From Demequina litorisediminis (GTDB taxonomy: Bacteria > Actinomycetota > Actinomycetes > Actinomycetales > Demequinaceae), in the NCBI RefSeq assembly GCF_030161615.1, contig NZ_BSUN01000001.1:1798001-1862000 (forward strand): a stretch of 64,000 bases of DNA, read 5' to 3'. Of this stretch, positions 44,431-55,693 are shown one piece after another. The notes beneath the pieces are model-generated. The model was not told where the DNA came from. It ran no database searches and saw only the letters and a program-made list of their open reading frames with translations. Each line of letters starts with the position of its first letter. The stretch's first letter is position 1. The position numbers and the translations under genes are program-made.

Positions 44431-47061
44431 CCCTGCTCCGCGGAATCTGCCTGCGGATTGAACTCCGCGAGGGGAGAGGGCACCGCCTGACGCATCGCGA
44501 GGATCGCCTGCGTGACGCGCTCGGAGGCCCCCGCGTCGCGGAAGGCGAAGGTTGCATCGGCCCTGGCGGCGTACTCCGCCGTGGCCTCGTCTCCCTCTTC
44601 GAGCGCGGCCTTGACCGAAGCGATCACCTCGTCGACCTCGTCCACCACGGGGCCGAAGCCATCGCTCTCGTAGGAGAAGTAGCCGGGTCGCGAGGTGTGT
44701 CCGCCGTTCATGAAGCGCTCGGCGTCGAACTGGAAGTAGACCACCGGGCGGCGCAGAAACGCCGCGTTGAACGCCATCGACGAGTAGTCGGTGATGAGGG
44801 CGGCTGAATCGACGAAGTTTGCCTGCGCCTTGCCGTCCTCGAAGTCCAGCAGCGTCACGTGCGCGGGGACTCCGAGCGCCTCGAGAGCCTGACGGAGGTT
44901 CGGGTGGGGCAGGAGGGCGAGCGAAAGGCCGGCACGCTCCGCGACGGAGCGCAGGCTCGTCGGAGCGCAGCAGCGCCAGCCAGTGCTGGGCGTAGTCCGA
45001 GGCCTCGAACGCCGCGAGAGACGCCGGCGTGATGCCGTGCTTCACGGTGCCCTCAAGCCAGTGGCGCCAGGTGGGTGCGAGGGTGATGTACTTCCCGCTC
45101 GAACCCTGGGCGGCGTCGTCGAGCCGACGGAGCGCATCGAAGCGCGGCAGGCCCGCAAGCACCACCTCGCGCGACGAGTACACGTAGTTGTTCCCGTCGC
45201 CCACGATGGACTCGTGCTCCGGCAGGGTGCTCGTGATGAAGAGGTCGATCTCCTTGGGGTTCACGTAGCGCGACAGGTCATCCTTGATGACGCCGTGCTG
45301 CAAGAAGACGAACCGCCACGGCTGACGGCCCACCACCTCGCGGTAGCGCAGCGGCTTCATCACGGAGTCGTCGGCGTGCGAGGAGATGAGGAACTCGGTA
45401 TTCATCAGCAGCATCAGCCACAGGCGGCTTCCGTAGCGCACCACCTTGCGGTTGCCGCGACGCAGGCGCTTCCACGCGGGCGCCGAGCCGTTGATGACGA
45501 ACCACGAGTTGATGCCGGGGTGGTGCGCACGCACGTGGCGGTACATGACCTCGGCGCTGTCCTCGGCATCGGCCGGCCGGTCCATGAACACCCACGCGCG
45601 GCGCAGGAAGTGCTTGGCCACACGGCTGCGGCCAATGGCGATGGTCGCGCTATCCAGGAGAGGCATGCGCATGCGCCGGGGCTTGGCGCCGATGGGTGCC
45701 TTGGGGAATCCGAACTTGCGCTCCACGTCGCGCGGCGCGTACTCGGTGCGGGTGCTGCGGGGCCAGTCGGCGCCCAACGGATAGCGGTGGCCGTCGAGCC
45801 AGGCCGAGACGTTGTGGCGCGCCGACAACCAGACCAGGCGTTCGTAGACCATGGGGGCGCCAAAGATGTCGTGCGAGCGCACCTTGGTGTGGAGGGGCTC
45901 CACGACCTCGCCCGACGACTGGAAGACAAACTGAGGCTCGGCGCCCACAAAGCGGTAGGCCAAACGCACCAGGCTTGCGCTTGTCGTCGTAGCGGTCGAG
46001 CACGACCTCGGAGGAGACCCACTGCTCGTCACGCAGGCCGTGCTTGAGGGCCGCACGCCACGGGCCGTCGAACCGGCGGATGGAGAAGGCGTCGATCGCC
46101 GAGGGCTCGAGGTGCGCCGCGATGTCCTTGAGGTGAGCGCGGAAGATGGCGAGGGTCTCGGGCGGCACCGAGGTTCCCGAGTTGAACGACACATCCTGCT
46201 GGAAGTACCAGGACAGTTCGTAAAGGATGACGTTCTGCAGCCAGACCGGAGGAGTCTTGTTGCCCAGGCTCAGCGCTCAGGCGCAGCGCACCGAGGAAGC
46301 CGTGCTCCGCGGTGGTGGTGAAGCGGTGCTCGCTCGAGTTCGTGGACTGCAGCGTCGACGAGTTGTCCGCGCGCTTGCGGTAGAAGTACTCGGCGGACTT
46401 GAGGAAGGCGATCGACGGGTCCTCGCAGTGCAGCAGATAGGCTCGCGTTGAACAGTCCGTCCTCGAAGTTGGCGCGGATGCGCGTATCGAACTCGAGGCC
46501 GTGTTCGCGCAACAGGTCCAGCGGCATGAAGGCGGAGTTGGACCCGCCGTGGAAGTAGTCGGGCCTGCGCTCCAGGCGGACTACGTGATCGCGGTAGAAG
46601 AACTTCGCGAGCGGGTGGTTGTAGGCGATCTCGTTCTCGGCCTCGTGGAACATCACACGGTTGGTGGCGATCATCGACACCGAAGGCGTCTCATCGAGTT
46701 GTTTGGCCACGCGCTTGAGATACGTGTCGCCCACCCAGTCGTCGGGGTCGGGGAAGGTGATCCACTCGGCCGTGGCGGCGCGCATGCCGGTGTTGCGCGC
46801 GGCGCCCTGCCCGGCGTTGGGCTGGCTCAGCACGGTGGCGTGAAGCGGCGTGCGCTCGGCCCACGCGTCGAGCCACGCGCGGGTGTCGTCAGTCGAGCCA
46901 TCATCGACGAAGATGACCTCGAACGTGGACGGGTCGACCTTCTGACGCTCGAGCGACCGGGTGAAGTCGTCCAGGTAGCGACGGACGTTGTAGGCCGCGA
47001 TAACGAGCGCAAAGCGCTTCCTGGGAGTGCCGGTGGGGCTCTGATCGTCAGTGTTGACCAC
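44427..47061 (-). CDS. Glycosyltransferase 2 fused to glycerophosphotransferase
   Basis: Bifunctional protein of about 876 residues. Residues ~15-240 form a GT-A glycosyltransferase (ALVIAAYNVRRYLDDF, VIFVDDGSTDDTRAW, TFPDPDDWVGD). The C-terminal ~400 residues match CDP-glycerol:poly(glycerophosphate) glycerophosphotransferases of teichoic acid synthesis: FLQHGVIKDDLSRYVNPKEIDLF split at its turn, LPHPNLRQ, LITDYSSMAFNAAFL and VVYFQFDAERF. The His and Asp of these blocks are catalytic in the family. GTG start at 47061. Extra bases: 46439-46443, 46266-46270, 45971-45975, 44953-44957. It is one of three paralogues here and is coupled to the acyltransferase downstream. Confidence 0.88.
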
Positions 47062-47259
47062 GCGTAGCGCCTTCGATGGGGGGCAGTATCTCGGGGGATT
47101 TTAGCGGAGACGTGTGTCACGCAGCGCATTGTGGGCCTGGCGTCGGGAGCGTTCCAGTCGCCGTGGGCTAGCCTTGGCCGTGAACAGCGGGGGCCGCCCT
47201 CTTCATGACACCGCGACCACATGACGGCGGTGCCGACGGGGAGAGCGAGGAGACCACTT

Positions 47260-49864
47260 GTGACACGCGAGCGCCTGATCACCTTCGTGGTGCCCTGTTA
47301 CAACGTCGCTCGCTACCTGCCTGACTTCCTGGTGTCGCTCGAGAGCCAAGGAGACGCGCTCGCGCAGGTGGAGCCTCGTTTTTGTCGACGACGGCTCGAC
47401 AGATGGCACCAGCGACGCCCTCACCGCCTGGCTCGATGTCCACCCAGGCGCCGGCCGCCTGGTGACGCAGGTCAACGCCGGGGCGGCCGAGGCTCGCAAC
47501 ACCGGCCTGGCGCTGGTGGAGACGCCGTGGGTGAGTTTCCCCGACCCGGACGATGTCCTCGCAGACGGCTACCTGGACGCCGCGATTGCCCTGCTCACGT
47601 CCCCACGGGCCGATGCCGTCGTCGCCGTCGAGACCAACATCGTCTTCCTCGACGACGCGACCGGGGCGCTCAGCGACTCCCACCCCCTGCGCGGAAAGTT
47701 CTCGCACGGCGTCCGCACCGTGAGCCTCGACGACGACCCGCGGCTCATCCAGGCTCTCCGCCGCCACCTGTTTTCTGCGCATGGACGCGATCCGTGCCGC
47801 GGGCGCCTCGTTCAACCCCGACATCCGGCCCAACTTCGAGGACGCGGAGTTCCTCGCCCGGGTCTTCCTCGCCGCGCCGCAGCCCGTGGTCGCGACGCTG
47901 CCCGCTGCCCGGTATCACTACCGCAGGCGCGCAGACCAGTCCTCGCTCGTTCAAGGGAGTTGGGCCAATCCCGTCAAGTACGACGCGGTGCTGCGCCGTG
48001 GCGTTCTTGCCCTGTTGGTCGATGCGGCTGCCGCCAGGGGAGCGGCGCCACGGTGGCTCGAGTACCTCGCGCTGTACGAGGTGCAGTTCTATCTGCGCAA
48101 CGACGAGAAGACGCAGTCGGGCACCGCGGCGCTGAGCCCGAGGTGAAGCGCACATTCGTGGAGAACCTCGCTGCCATCCTTGAGTACGTCAGCGTCGAGG
48201 CAATCGAGGAGTTCGACGCGTCAGGCATGCAGCGCTGGATCCGGGTGTCGTTGATGGCCCGCAAGACCGGCACCGTGCCGAGGGAGCCGGTGCTCGTGGG
48301 TCCTCGCGACCCCGCCCGCGGCCTGGTGCGCGTGCGGTATGAGTTCGCGGGCGCGCGGCCGTCCGAGCGGTTCACGGTCGCAGGCCGCGAGGTGGAGCCC
48401 GTGCACGCGAAGGACCGCGCGCTGGTGCACTTCGACACCGTGTCGTACACGGAACGCATCGTGTGGCTTCCCGAGGGCCGCGACCTCGCCGTCACCCTGG
48501 ACGGCGCCGAGCGCGATCACCAAGGCTCGGTGGTACACGTGGAAGCCGCGCCGGAAGCCGGCGGGGGCATCGGCCGCGAAGGCGAGCGCGAAGGCCACGC
48601 TGCGTGACCGCGCCGCGCGGCGTGCCGCGAACGCGCGGGCCGCGGCGGTGGCGCGTGCGGAGACGTGGGCGGTGCGTGTGGCGCGTCGTAGCCCGGTCGG
48701 CGCGCGGTACCGCGACGCGTGGGTGCTGTGCGACAGGGATGTTCAGGCTCACGACAACGCCGAACACCTGTACCGCTACCTCGCCGCAGAGCGCCCTGAC
48801 ATCAACGCGTGGTTTGCGCTGTCGCGGCGCTCGCCCGACTATGCGCGGCTCAAGCGCGAGGGCTTCCGTCTGCTGGATTACGGCTCGTGGCGCCACCAGC
48901 CTGGCGCTGCTGAGCGTCACCGACTTAATCTCGTCGCAGATCGATCACTACATCGTGTCGCCGCTGCCGAAGCGATGGAAGCGTTTCGGTCGGTGGCGCC
49001 TGACCTTTTTGCAGCACGGGGTCACTAAGGACGACCTGTCGCGGTGGCTCAACAGCAAGGACATTGCGCTGTGCATCACCACCACGCCTGCGGAACACGC
49101 CTCGATCGTGGGAGACGGCACGTCCTACAAGGCGACGAGCCGCGAGACCGCGCTCACCGGCCAGCCGCGCCACGACCGGTTGGTCCGCCTCGCGAAGGCG
49201 CCCGGCGAACGCCAGCCCACCATCCTGGTGATGCCCACGTGGCGGCGCGAACTGATGGGCAAGAACGTCGACGGCGGGAATCTGCGAGAGCCTGTCCGAG
49301 GCGTTCTGGTCGAGCGAGTACTTCACCCGGTGGAATGCCCTGCTCGCGTCGGAAAGCCTCGCGACGATCGCTCGGGACGCGGGTGCCGAGATCGTGGTGC
49401 TACCCCACCCGAACCTTGAGGCCTACCTCGACGAGAAGGCTTTTCCCGCGCATGTCCGGCTGGCCTCGTACGCGCGTGACGACTTCCAGGAACTGGTCGC
49501 CGAGGCGGGCATGGTGATCACCGACTACTCGTCCAACGCCTTCGAGGCAGCGATCGCGGGGCGGGCCGTTCTGTACTATCAGTTCGACCGGGACAACTTC
49601 TATGCGGGCGGGCACGTCTACCGCAAGGGCTACTTCGACTACGAGGCCGATGGTTTCGGTCCCGTGGCGACCGACCTCGACGGCGCGCTCGCTGAGATCG
49701 CGGCCCTGGCGGCCACGGGCTTTTCCAGGCCCGATCTGTACGAGGAGCGTGCCCGTGCGGCCTTTGCCGCCTGTGACGGCACGTCCTGTGCGAAGGTCGT
49801 GGAAGCGATCGAGGCCGGCATCGTGGGACGGGCTGGCCGCCGCACATCGACCAACGACAAATGA
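47260..49864 (+). CDS. Glycosyltransferase 2 fused to glycerophosphotransferase
   Basis: Second bifunctional paralogue, about 866 residues. GT-A domain: ITFVVPCYNVARYLPDFLV, LVFVDDGSTDGTSDA, SFPDPDDVLADGYL. C-terminal domain: FLQHGVTKDDLSRWLNSKDI, VLPHPNLEAYL, VITDYSSNAFEAAI, VLYYQFDRDNFYAGGH. A basic Ala/Arg/Lys-rich linker (KPAGASAAKASAKA) joins the halves. The GTG at 47260 has AGGAG 8 bases upstream. Extra bases: 47372-47376, 47751-47755, 48523-48527, 48898-48902, 49289-49293; at 48115-48117 a CAGCTC appears as CAGTC. It is divergent from the first paralogue with about 200 bp between starts. Confidence 0.88.
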
Positions 49865-52083
49865 GAGTGGGTTCACGAGTGACTATCCCGTTGACGGTGG
49901 TGATCCCGGCATACAACGTGTCGGCATACCTGCGCCAAGCGGTGGCCTCGGTCGCCTCGGACCACACTCAGGTGCTCATCGTCGATGACCGCTCGACCGA
50001 TTCGACCTCGGTCATCGCCGACGAGGCTCGCCGCGGCGCACGACTCCGTGACGGTGGTGCGGCCCGAGACCAACGGCGGCCTCGGCCGCGCCAGGAACCT
50101 CGGGCTCAGCCACGCCACCGGCGAGTACGTGCTGTTCCTTGACGGCGACGACTACCTGGTGCCTGGTGCGCTCGACGTGGTCCGCGAGGCGGCCGATGCC
50201 ACGCGGCCAGACATCGTGATCTTTGGGTACGCGCGGCTCCACCCCAACGGGCGTGCCGACGAGGGCGTCAAGCGTGCGCCGCTCCAGGTGGAGGGCCCGT
50301 ACACCGCGGCGGAGGTTCCCGAGGTCTACGAGGTGCTGAACGTCGCATGGAACAAGGCGTATCGCCGCGAGTTCCTGACCGCGACGGGGCTTGAGTTCCC
50401 CGTGGGCTACTACGAAGACATCCCGTGGACGTACCCGGCGCTGGCCCAGGCACAGTCCATCGTGGGGGTAGACCAGCCCCTTTACATGTACCGTCAGCGC
50501 GGCTCGGGGTCGATCCTGCGCTCCACGGACGCTCGGCACCTCGAGATCCTCGACCAGTTCGAGCGCCTGATGGCGACGCTGGACCGGCTCGAGGTGCACG
50601 GCGAGGCGCGCGCGCAGATCTTCACCTGCGCGTTCCGTAACCTCGCCACCCTGCTCACCACCCAGCAGCAGCGCATCCCCGCCGAGGCTCGCGAGGGGTT
50701 CTACCGGGACGTCCGCGCCGCTGTGCGTGCGCACGCTCCCGCCGGATGGACGCCGCCGAGCACGGGCGACAAGGCCAAGGCGATGCGCACCATCTGGACG
50801 AGCGCGTACCCGGTGTTCCGGGCCGATCTCGCCGCGCGTGAGGCATACCGAGCGGGACGCACGAAGCCCGCGCGAGCCATGGACATCGCCAAGCGCCTCG
50901 CGAGGGTGGGTTATCACCACCGACGGGCCTACGACGTCCTGCGCCGCACCACGTCGGTGGATAAGGACCTCGTGATCTTCGAGGCCCTGTGGGGCCTGTC
51001 CCCCCGGTTGAACTGCCTCGCGGTGGCCGCCGAGGTGGAGCGGGCACACCCCGGCAAGCGCATCATGTGGCTGGTCAAGGCCAGTGAAGTCCCTGGGGTG
51101 CCCGAGGGAGTCGACTACGCCGTCAAGGGCACCCACAAGTACTACCGCGCGTGGGCGACCGCGAAGTTTGCGTTCGTGGATGCCAACCCGCCCGAGTGGT
51201 GGCGTAAGCGTGACGGCCAGGTGCTCGCCCAGGCTCTTCCACGGCACGCCGCTGAAGTACATGGGAGTCGAGGAACGGGGCAAGACCCCGCAGTGGAAGG
51301 ACTCGCTTCTGCGTCGCTGTGCGCAGTGGGACTTCGCGGTGGCCTCCAACTCGTACTCGGCGGAGGTGTGGAAGCACAGTTACCCCGTGCGCTGCGAGAT
51401 GCTCGAGGTGGGCTACCCCCGTAACGACGTGCTCGTCAGCGCGGGCGCCGCGCAGACGCAGGCCGCACGCGAGGTGCTGGGCATCTCGCCCGAGGCAAGG
51501 GTGTTTCTCTACGCGCCCACGTTCCGCGACGGCGGCATGGGGGCAGCAGCGGGTCTCGACCTGCGGGCGCTCCAGGAGTATCTCGCGCCCGACGACGTGT
51601 TCCTGGTGCGTGGCCACTACTTCCACGGGCGACAGGCGTCGATCCCGGGTCAGGGCCAGATTGTGGACGTCTCCGATCACCCGTCGGTCGAGGACCTGTA
51701 CCTCGCCGCCGACGTGCTGATCACCGACTACTCATCGGTGATGTTCGACTACGCCAACCTTCGCAGGCCGATGGTGATCTTCCCGTACGACTGGGAGCCT
51801 GTATTCACAGGTGCGAGGCACGTACTTCGACATCACGGAGGACGCTCCCGGCGCGGTGGTCTGGACCACGGCGGAACTGGGCGACCTCATCGGCTCGGGC
51901 GCCTATGCCTCGGCGGAGAACCAGGCGCGCCTGGAGCGCTTCGCGGAGATCTTCACTGACTTCGAGACCGGCCACGCCGCGAGCGACGTGGTGGCGAGGA
52001 TCATCGACGGCGTCGAGTTGCCGGCGCGTGAGCCTCGCGCAGTGCCGCCGCTGCGATCGTGGAGCATGGAGCGCTCCGCCTGA
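49861..52083 (+). CDS. Glycosyltransferase 2 fused to glycerophosphotransferase
   Basis: Third bifunctional paralogue, about 739 residues. GT-A part: TVVIPAYNVSAYLRQAV, VLIVDDRSTDST, LFLDGDDYLVPGA, then YYEDIPWTYPALAQA. The C-terminal part is more like TagF/TarB types: LFHGTPLKYMGVEERGK, YAPTFRDGG, VFLVRGHYFHG, LITDYSSVMFDYANL, FPYDWE and RGTYFDITEDAPG. The start overlaps the previous stop (ATGA); the GTG at 49879 is an alternative. Extra bases: 50024-50028, 51231-51235, 51796-51800. The RGTYFD block suggests a glycerol- or ribitol-phosphate polymerase; which polyol is not determined. Confidence 0.88.
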
Positions 52084-52101
52084 CCGCAGCGACGGCGGCG
52101 G

Positions 52102-53567
52102 TCAGCGTCCCAGTTTGTCGAGCAGCCGGACGGCCTTGCGGTTCTTGTAGCGCTTGAGCCTGCGCCGCGGTGGAGGACCCCTGTTCGCGCGCCGCGGCAA
52201 GGGCCTCACGGGTAGCGCCAGTTCCTCGGTGGCCGCGGTGAGGTCCTCCTGGGCCTGGACGAACCGGTCGGTCAGTGGCTTGCGGTCCTCATTGCGCACC
52301 GACCACGTTCCCGTGGGGGTGTACGGAGCGACCTCGAGCGTCGCGGTGAACTCCACGGGCGTGCCCGCGGTGATGGACGCGGCGAGAGCATCCCACCACG
52401 CCGACTGGAAGGCGACGGCCGCGGGGCCTGCGGTCGCGAGGTGGGCGGTGAGACCGTTGGAGCGCTCCGTGGCTTCGCGCACGGCGTCGAGCAGGAGGTC
52501 GAGCGAGGCGGCGGGGACCACAAACCCGCCCAGCCCCACGTTGCCAAGGGAGCCGCCCATGCGAATGGACGAGTAGTACGACGGTGCGATGGCGACGGCG
52601 GGCGTGAGGGCGGGCGCCGCGAACACCGTGGGGTGATAGCGGGTCGAGAGCGATGCTGCGGCACCCTCGATGAGTGCGACGTCCTCACGGGCGGTGACCA
52701 TGCGGGTGGCGCGTACTCGCGGGTGCGCCGCCAGCGCGACGATGGCATCGTTGCTGAGTGGTCGCGGTTGGCGTTGTCGGCGTGGAACGACCCGGCATGG
52801 GGTGCGAGGAGCACGTCGAGGTCGAGGCGCTCCGCGATGTCGGCGCAGACGGTCGCCATGGCGGCGTGATACTCCTCGACGGTTGGCCACGCTGCGCCTG
52901 CGTGCCAGGTGAACGAGGCGACCACGTACGGTGCGCCCGCCGAGAGCTCGCGGGCCGCCTCACGAGCGGCATCGTCTGCCGTCAGGAGCACGGCGTCGTC
53001 GAGGGTCTGGAACACGGTCGTGGGGTCGGGAGCGAGGTCCTTGAGCAGCGCGTACGTGGTCTGCTCGCGAGCGCCGAAGGCGCGGGCGTACGTCAGGAGC
53101 TCGACGATGAGCGCGCGATCGGGCTCGTCGAGCATCGGCCCCACCGTCTGCGACGTGATGTACAGCGGCACGCCGAAGTGCTCGGCGATGCGCTTGGCGG
53201 CTACGCGCTCGAACAGCAGGTGATAGTCGCGCGAGTTCATGTTGCCGCCGCCGGCGATGATGACCGCATCCGCGTCGCGGATGGCGGGATAGATGGGGTG
53301 GTCGTCCCAGTCTTGCTCGGCGAGCACGCGCGCGACGTCGGCGAGGCGCCACTCGTTGCGGCCCCTGCTCCAGTCGCCGCGGAAGCGCACGCGCCGCACC
53401 GCCGGAAGGCCGTAGAACTCCTCCGCCACCCCGGGGTTGCCCGCGACGAGCGTGATGTCGTCGAAGCCGCGCGCGCGCAGCATGTCAATGGCCGCCTCCG
53501 TCATCGCCTCGTCGCCGAGGTGGTAGAGGTCGGGCCACGAGATGTCGCCGATCAAGACTGCTTTCAT
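52102..53567 (-). CDS. Polysaccharide pyruvyl transferase family protein
   Basis: About 488 residues of the PS_pyruv_trans family, which adds ketal-linked pyruvate to surface polysaccharides or, in CsaB relatives, to cell-wall polymers. The N-terminus has LIGDISWPDLYHLGDEAMTE, then DADAVIIAGGGNMNSRDYHL, TSQTVGPML and late STRYHPTVFAAPALTPAVAI. A basic tail (RRRLKRYKNRKAVRLL) ends it. One base seems lost at 52755-52759 (plus strand), where CAGCTCAGC on the coding strand reads CACTCAGC; restoring it joins the halves into 489 codons. It is convergent with the third polymerase gene and follows the sulfotransferase leftward. Confidence 0.82.
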
Positions 53568-53606
53568 GGTGTCCTTCGCGAGGGCAGAGGCGGCGCCGTG
53601 AGGGCG

Positions 53607-54254
53607 TCAGGCCGATGCGTCTGTGGGGGAGTAGCCGAGGCGACGGTAGTCCTCGGCGTAGAAATCCGCGACAAGGGAGCGTGCCTTGTCGGTGATGGTC
53701 ACGTCTGACGGCTTGACGGCCGAGACGTCCGCGCCGGAATGGCGACGCGGTGCCGAGGTGGGCACGGACAGCCCCGTGACATTGGCGAGGCGGGCAAGCC
53801 CCTCGTCAATGCCGTCCTCGACACGGAGCGTGAGTCCGCCGCGCACCAGGAAGTCGACCTGGGGGCGGATGTGGTTGTCGTACAGCCACGGGTTCTTCAT
53901 CTGCTTTCGGAAGGTGGAGCGCAGCCAGCGCTCGAACGCCCGGCCCGAGGTGTCGATGCGGTCGTCGTCACGGTGCCGCCAGAGGTACTCCGAGCGCAGG
54001 CGGGGCAGCGGGTCGCGCACAAAGGTGAAGATGCCGTCGAAGCGTTCAAGACGGAATGTCGCCTCGATATGGGAGGCGTCGGCGTGCTGGGGGCTGTGGC
54101 GGCGGAGGTGGTTCATCGAGTCGGGGCCACTGGTGCCGTCGAAGTGGTTGACCTTCCACCCGCCCTTGCGGAAGGCGGTCTCGACCGAGCCGCCGCCCGT
54201 CTTGGGGATGTGCACGAACAGCAGTGCCACCCCGTCCTTGCGTAGGACCGGCAT
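53607..54254 (-). CDS. Sulfotransferase family 2 protein
   Basis: Complete protein of 215 residues. FVHIPKTGGGSVETAF (near residue 13) is the PAPS 5'-phosphosulfate loop and IFTFVRDPLPRLRSEYLW the 3'-phosphate motif of carbohydrate sulfotransferases. It starts the leftward pair with the pyruvyl transferase, 39 bp before it. With the two genes at 41291 and 42373 it makes three sulfotransferase-type proteins in one cluster. The acceptor is unknown. The frame is intact. Confidence 0.85.
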   Translation of the reverse strand: MPVLRKDGVALLFVHIPKTGGGSVETAFRKGGWKVNHFDGTSGPDSMNHLRRHSPQHADASHIEATFRLERFDGIFTFVRDPLPRLRSEYLWRHRDDDRIDTSGRAFERWLRSTFRKQMKNPWLYDNHIRPQVDFLVRGGLTLRVEDGIDEGLARLANVTGLSVPTSAPRRHSGADVSAVKPSDVTITDKARSLVADFYAEDYRRLGYSPTDASA

Positions 54255-54382
54255 GCGGTCTCCTTACTCGTCAGGGTGGATCGATTTTACCCGCACCGCG
54301 CCGATGTTTCGGCACGTTTCGGGGTGGTCACGGATCGGTAACTTTCCGCATCGAAACGATCCGACCCCTTGCGCTGACATTG

Positions 54383-54401
54383 GTTAGTAATCTTTACTAA
54401 C
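54383..54401 (+). promoter_or_regulatory. Palindromic operator before ROK repressor
   Basis: GTTAGTAA-TCT-TTACTAAC, perfect 8 bp arms, ends 5 bases before the ATG at 54407. It is the most A/T-rich spot in the neighbourhood and overlaps the likely promoter -10 region. ROK repressors of the NagC type bind TTA/TAA-ended palindromes, so self-control and control of the amino-sugar operon are likely. No second copy was seen before the binding-protein gene at 55694. Confidence 0.7.
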
Positions 54402-54406
54402 TAACT

Positions 54407-55625
54407 ATGACGACCAAGGGAGCGCAGCGAGGCGCCGTGACCGAGGGGGCCGCAACGGCCACCCGGACCGGACGCCCCACCGCCACGAGTGCCCGCCCCG
54501 TGAAGGCGGCCACCGCACGACCCACGTCGCGCCTGCGCCCCGAGCACGCCCGCCGCCACAACCGCGCGCTGGTCATGCAGGCGCTCTACCGCGCCGAGGG
54601 TCTATCGAGGGCGGACCTCGCCCGCGAAGTGGGCCTCACCCGCGTCACGATCTCCGACCTCGTCGCCGACCTCATCGCCGAGGACCTCGTCATCGAGCCT
54701 CGGCCTGCGCCCCGACTCGCGCCCCGGAAAGCCCGCCACCCTGCTGGACCTCAACCGCCAGGGCTTCTCCATCATCGGCCTCGACCTGTCGAACAACTCC
54801 GCGTTCCGCGGCGTCGTCACTGACCTCGACGGCACCGTCGTGGGACGCGCCGAGGTCCCGGTGCGGGGCATCACCGGGATGGAGGCCGTCGACGCTACCT
54901 ACCGTCTGCTCGATGAGCCTGTTGGCGAGCGCCACCGCATCCGTCATCGGCATCGGCATCGGCAGCCCCGGCCTCGTCGACCTCGACGGCACCGTCGTCT
55001 CGGCGCCCAACTTGGTGGCACAACGTCCCGCTCCAGCAGGCTCGTCGCCGAGCGCTACGACCTCCCCACCCAGGTGGCCAACGACGCCAACATGGCGGCC
55101 CAGGGCGAACGCACCTTCGGCGGTGCGAGCGCCGACACGATGCTCATTCGCGTGGGCCGCGGTGTCGGTTCGGGCCTCATCGTGGGCGGACACCTGGTAC
55201 ACGGCTCCGGTTTCGCCGCAGGCGAGATCGGCCACGTCGTCGTCGGCACGGATGGTGGTGCCGACTGCGCATGCGGCAAGGCAGGTTGCCTGGAGACCTG
55301 GCTCGCGTCGCCGCGGCTCGAAGCGCACCTCGCCGACGCCGCCGATGACGCGAGCCGGGTCGCCGTGTTGCGCGAGGCGGGGGAGAGGCTGGGCATCGCG
55401 CTCGGCCCCGTCGTCGCCGCCCTCAACCTCGGCGAGGTCATCCTCGCCGGACCCCATGATCTTCTCGCCGGGGACCTCCTCGAGGCCACCGCCGAGACGC
55501 TCCGCAGCCGCACCATGGGAGAGCTCCACGGAGACCTCTCGCTGCGGATGACCGCACTCGGGCGCGACATCGTCGTGCTCGGAGCGGTGGTCACAGTCCT
55601 CACCGGACAGGCGGGGATCTCCTGA
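54407..55625 (+). CDS. ROK family transcriptional repressor
   Basis: Regulator of about 405 residues. After a disordered Ala/Thr/Arg-rich 45 residues comes a winged helix (HNRALVMQALYRAEGLSRADLAREVGLTRVTISDLV, broken at its turns) and the ROK sugar-binding domain: GLDLSNNSAFRGVVTDLDG, IGIGIGSPGLVD, ANDANMAAQGE and the zinc-binding CACGKAGCLETW. Probably senses an amino-sugar metabolite and represses the operon downstream. Extra bases at 54696-54700, 54917-54921 and 55038-55042; at 55012-55018 TTGAGCTGG appears as TTGGTGG, restoring NLSWHNVPL. It keeps one intact AGCT near 55522. Corrected length is 406 codons. Confidence 0.9.
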
Positions 55626-55693
55626 TCCCCGACCCACAACGACGTGGCTTCCATAAGTCACGGACGGCACACACAACAGAAGGAAGTATCACC

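Noticed and set aside
44427-52083. Recent tandem duplication of the three polymerase genes
   Set aside because: Their protein sequences share only motifs and domain order, with different linkers and lengths; no long DNA identity was seen between them.
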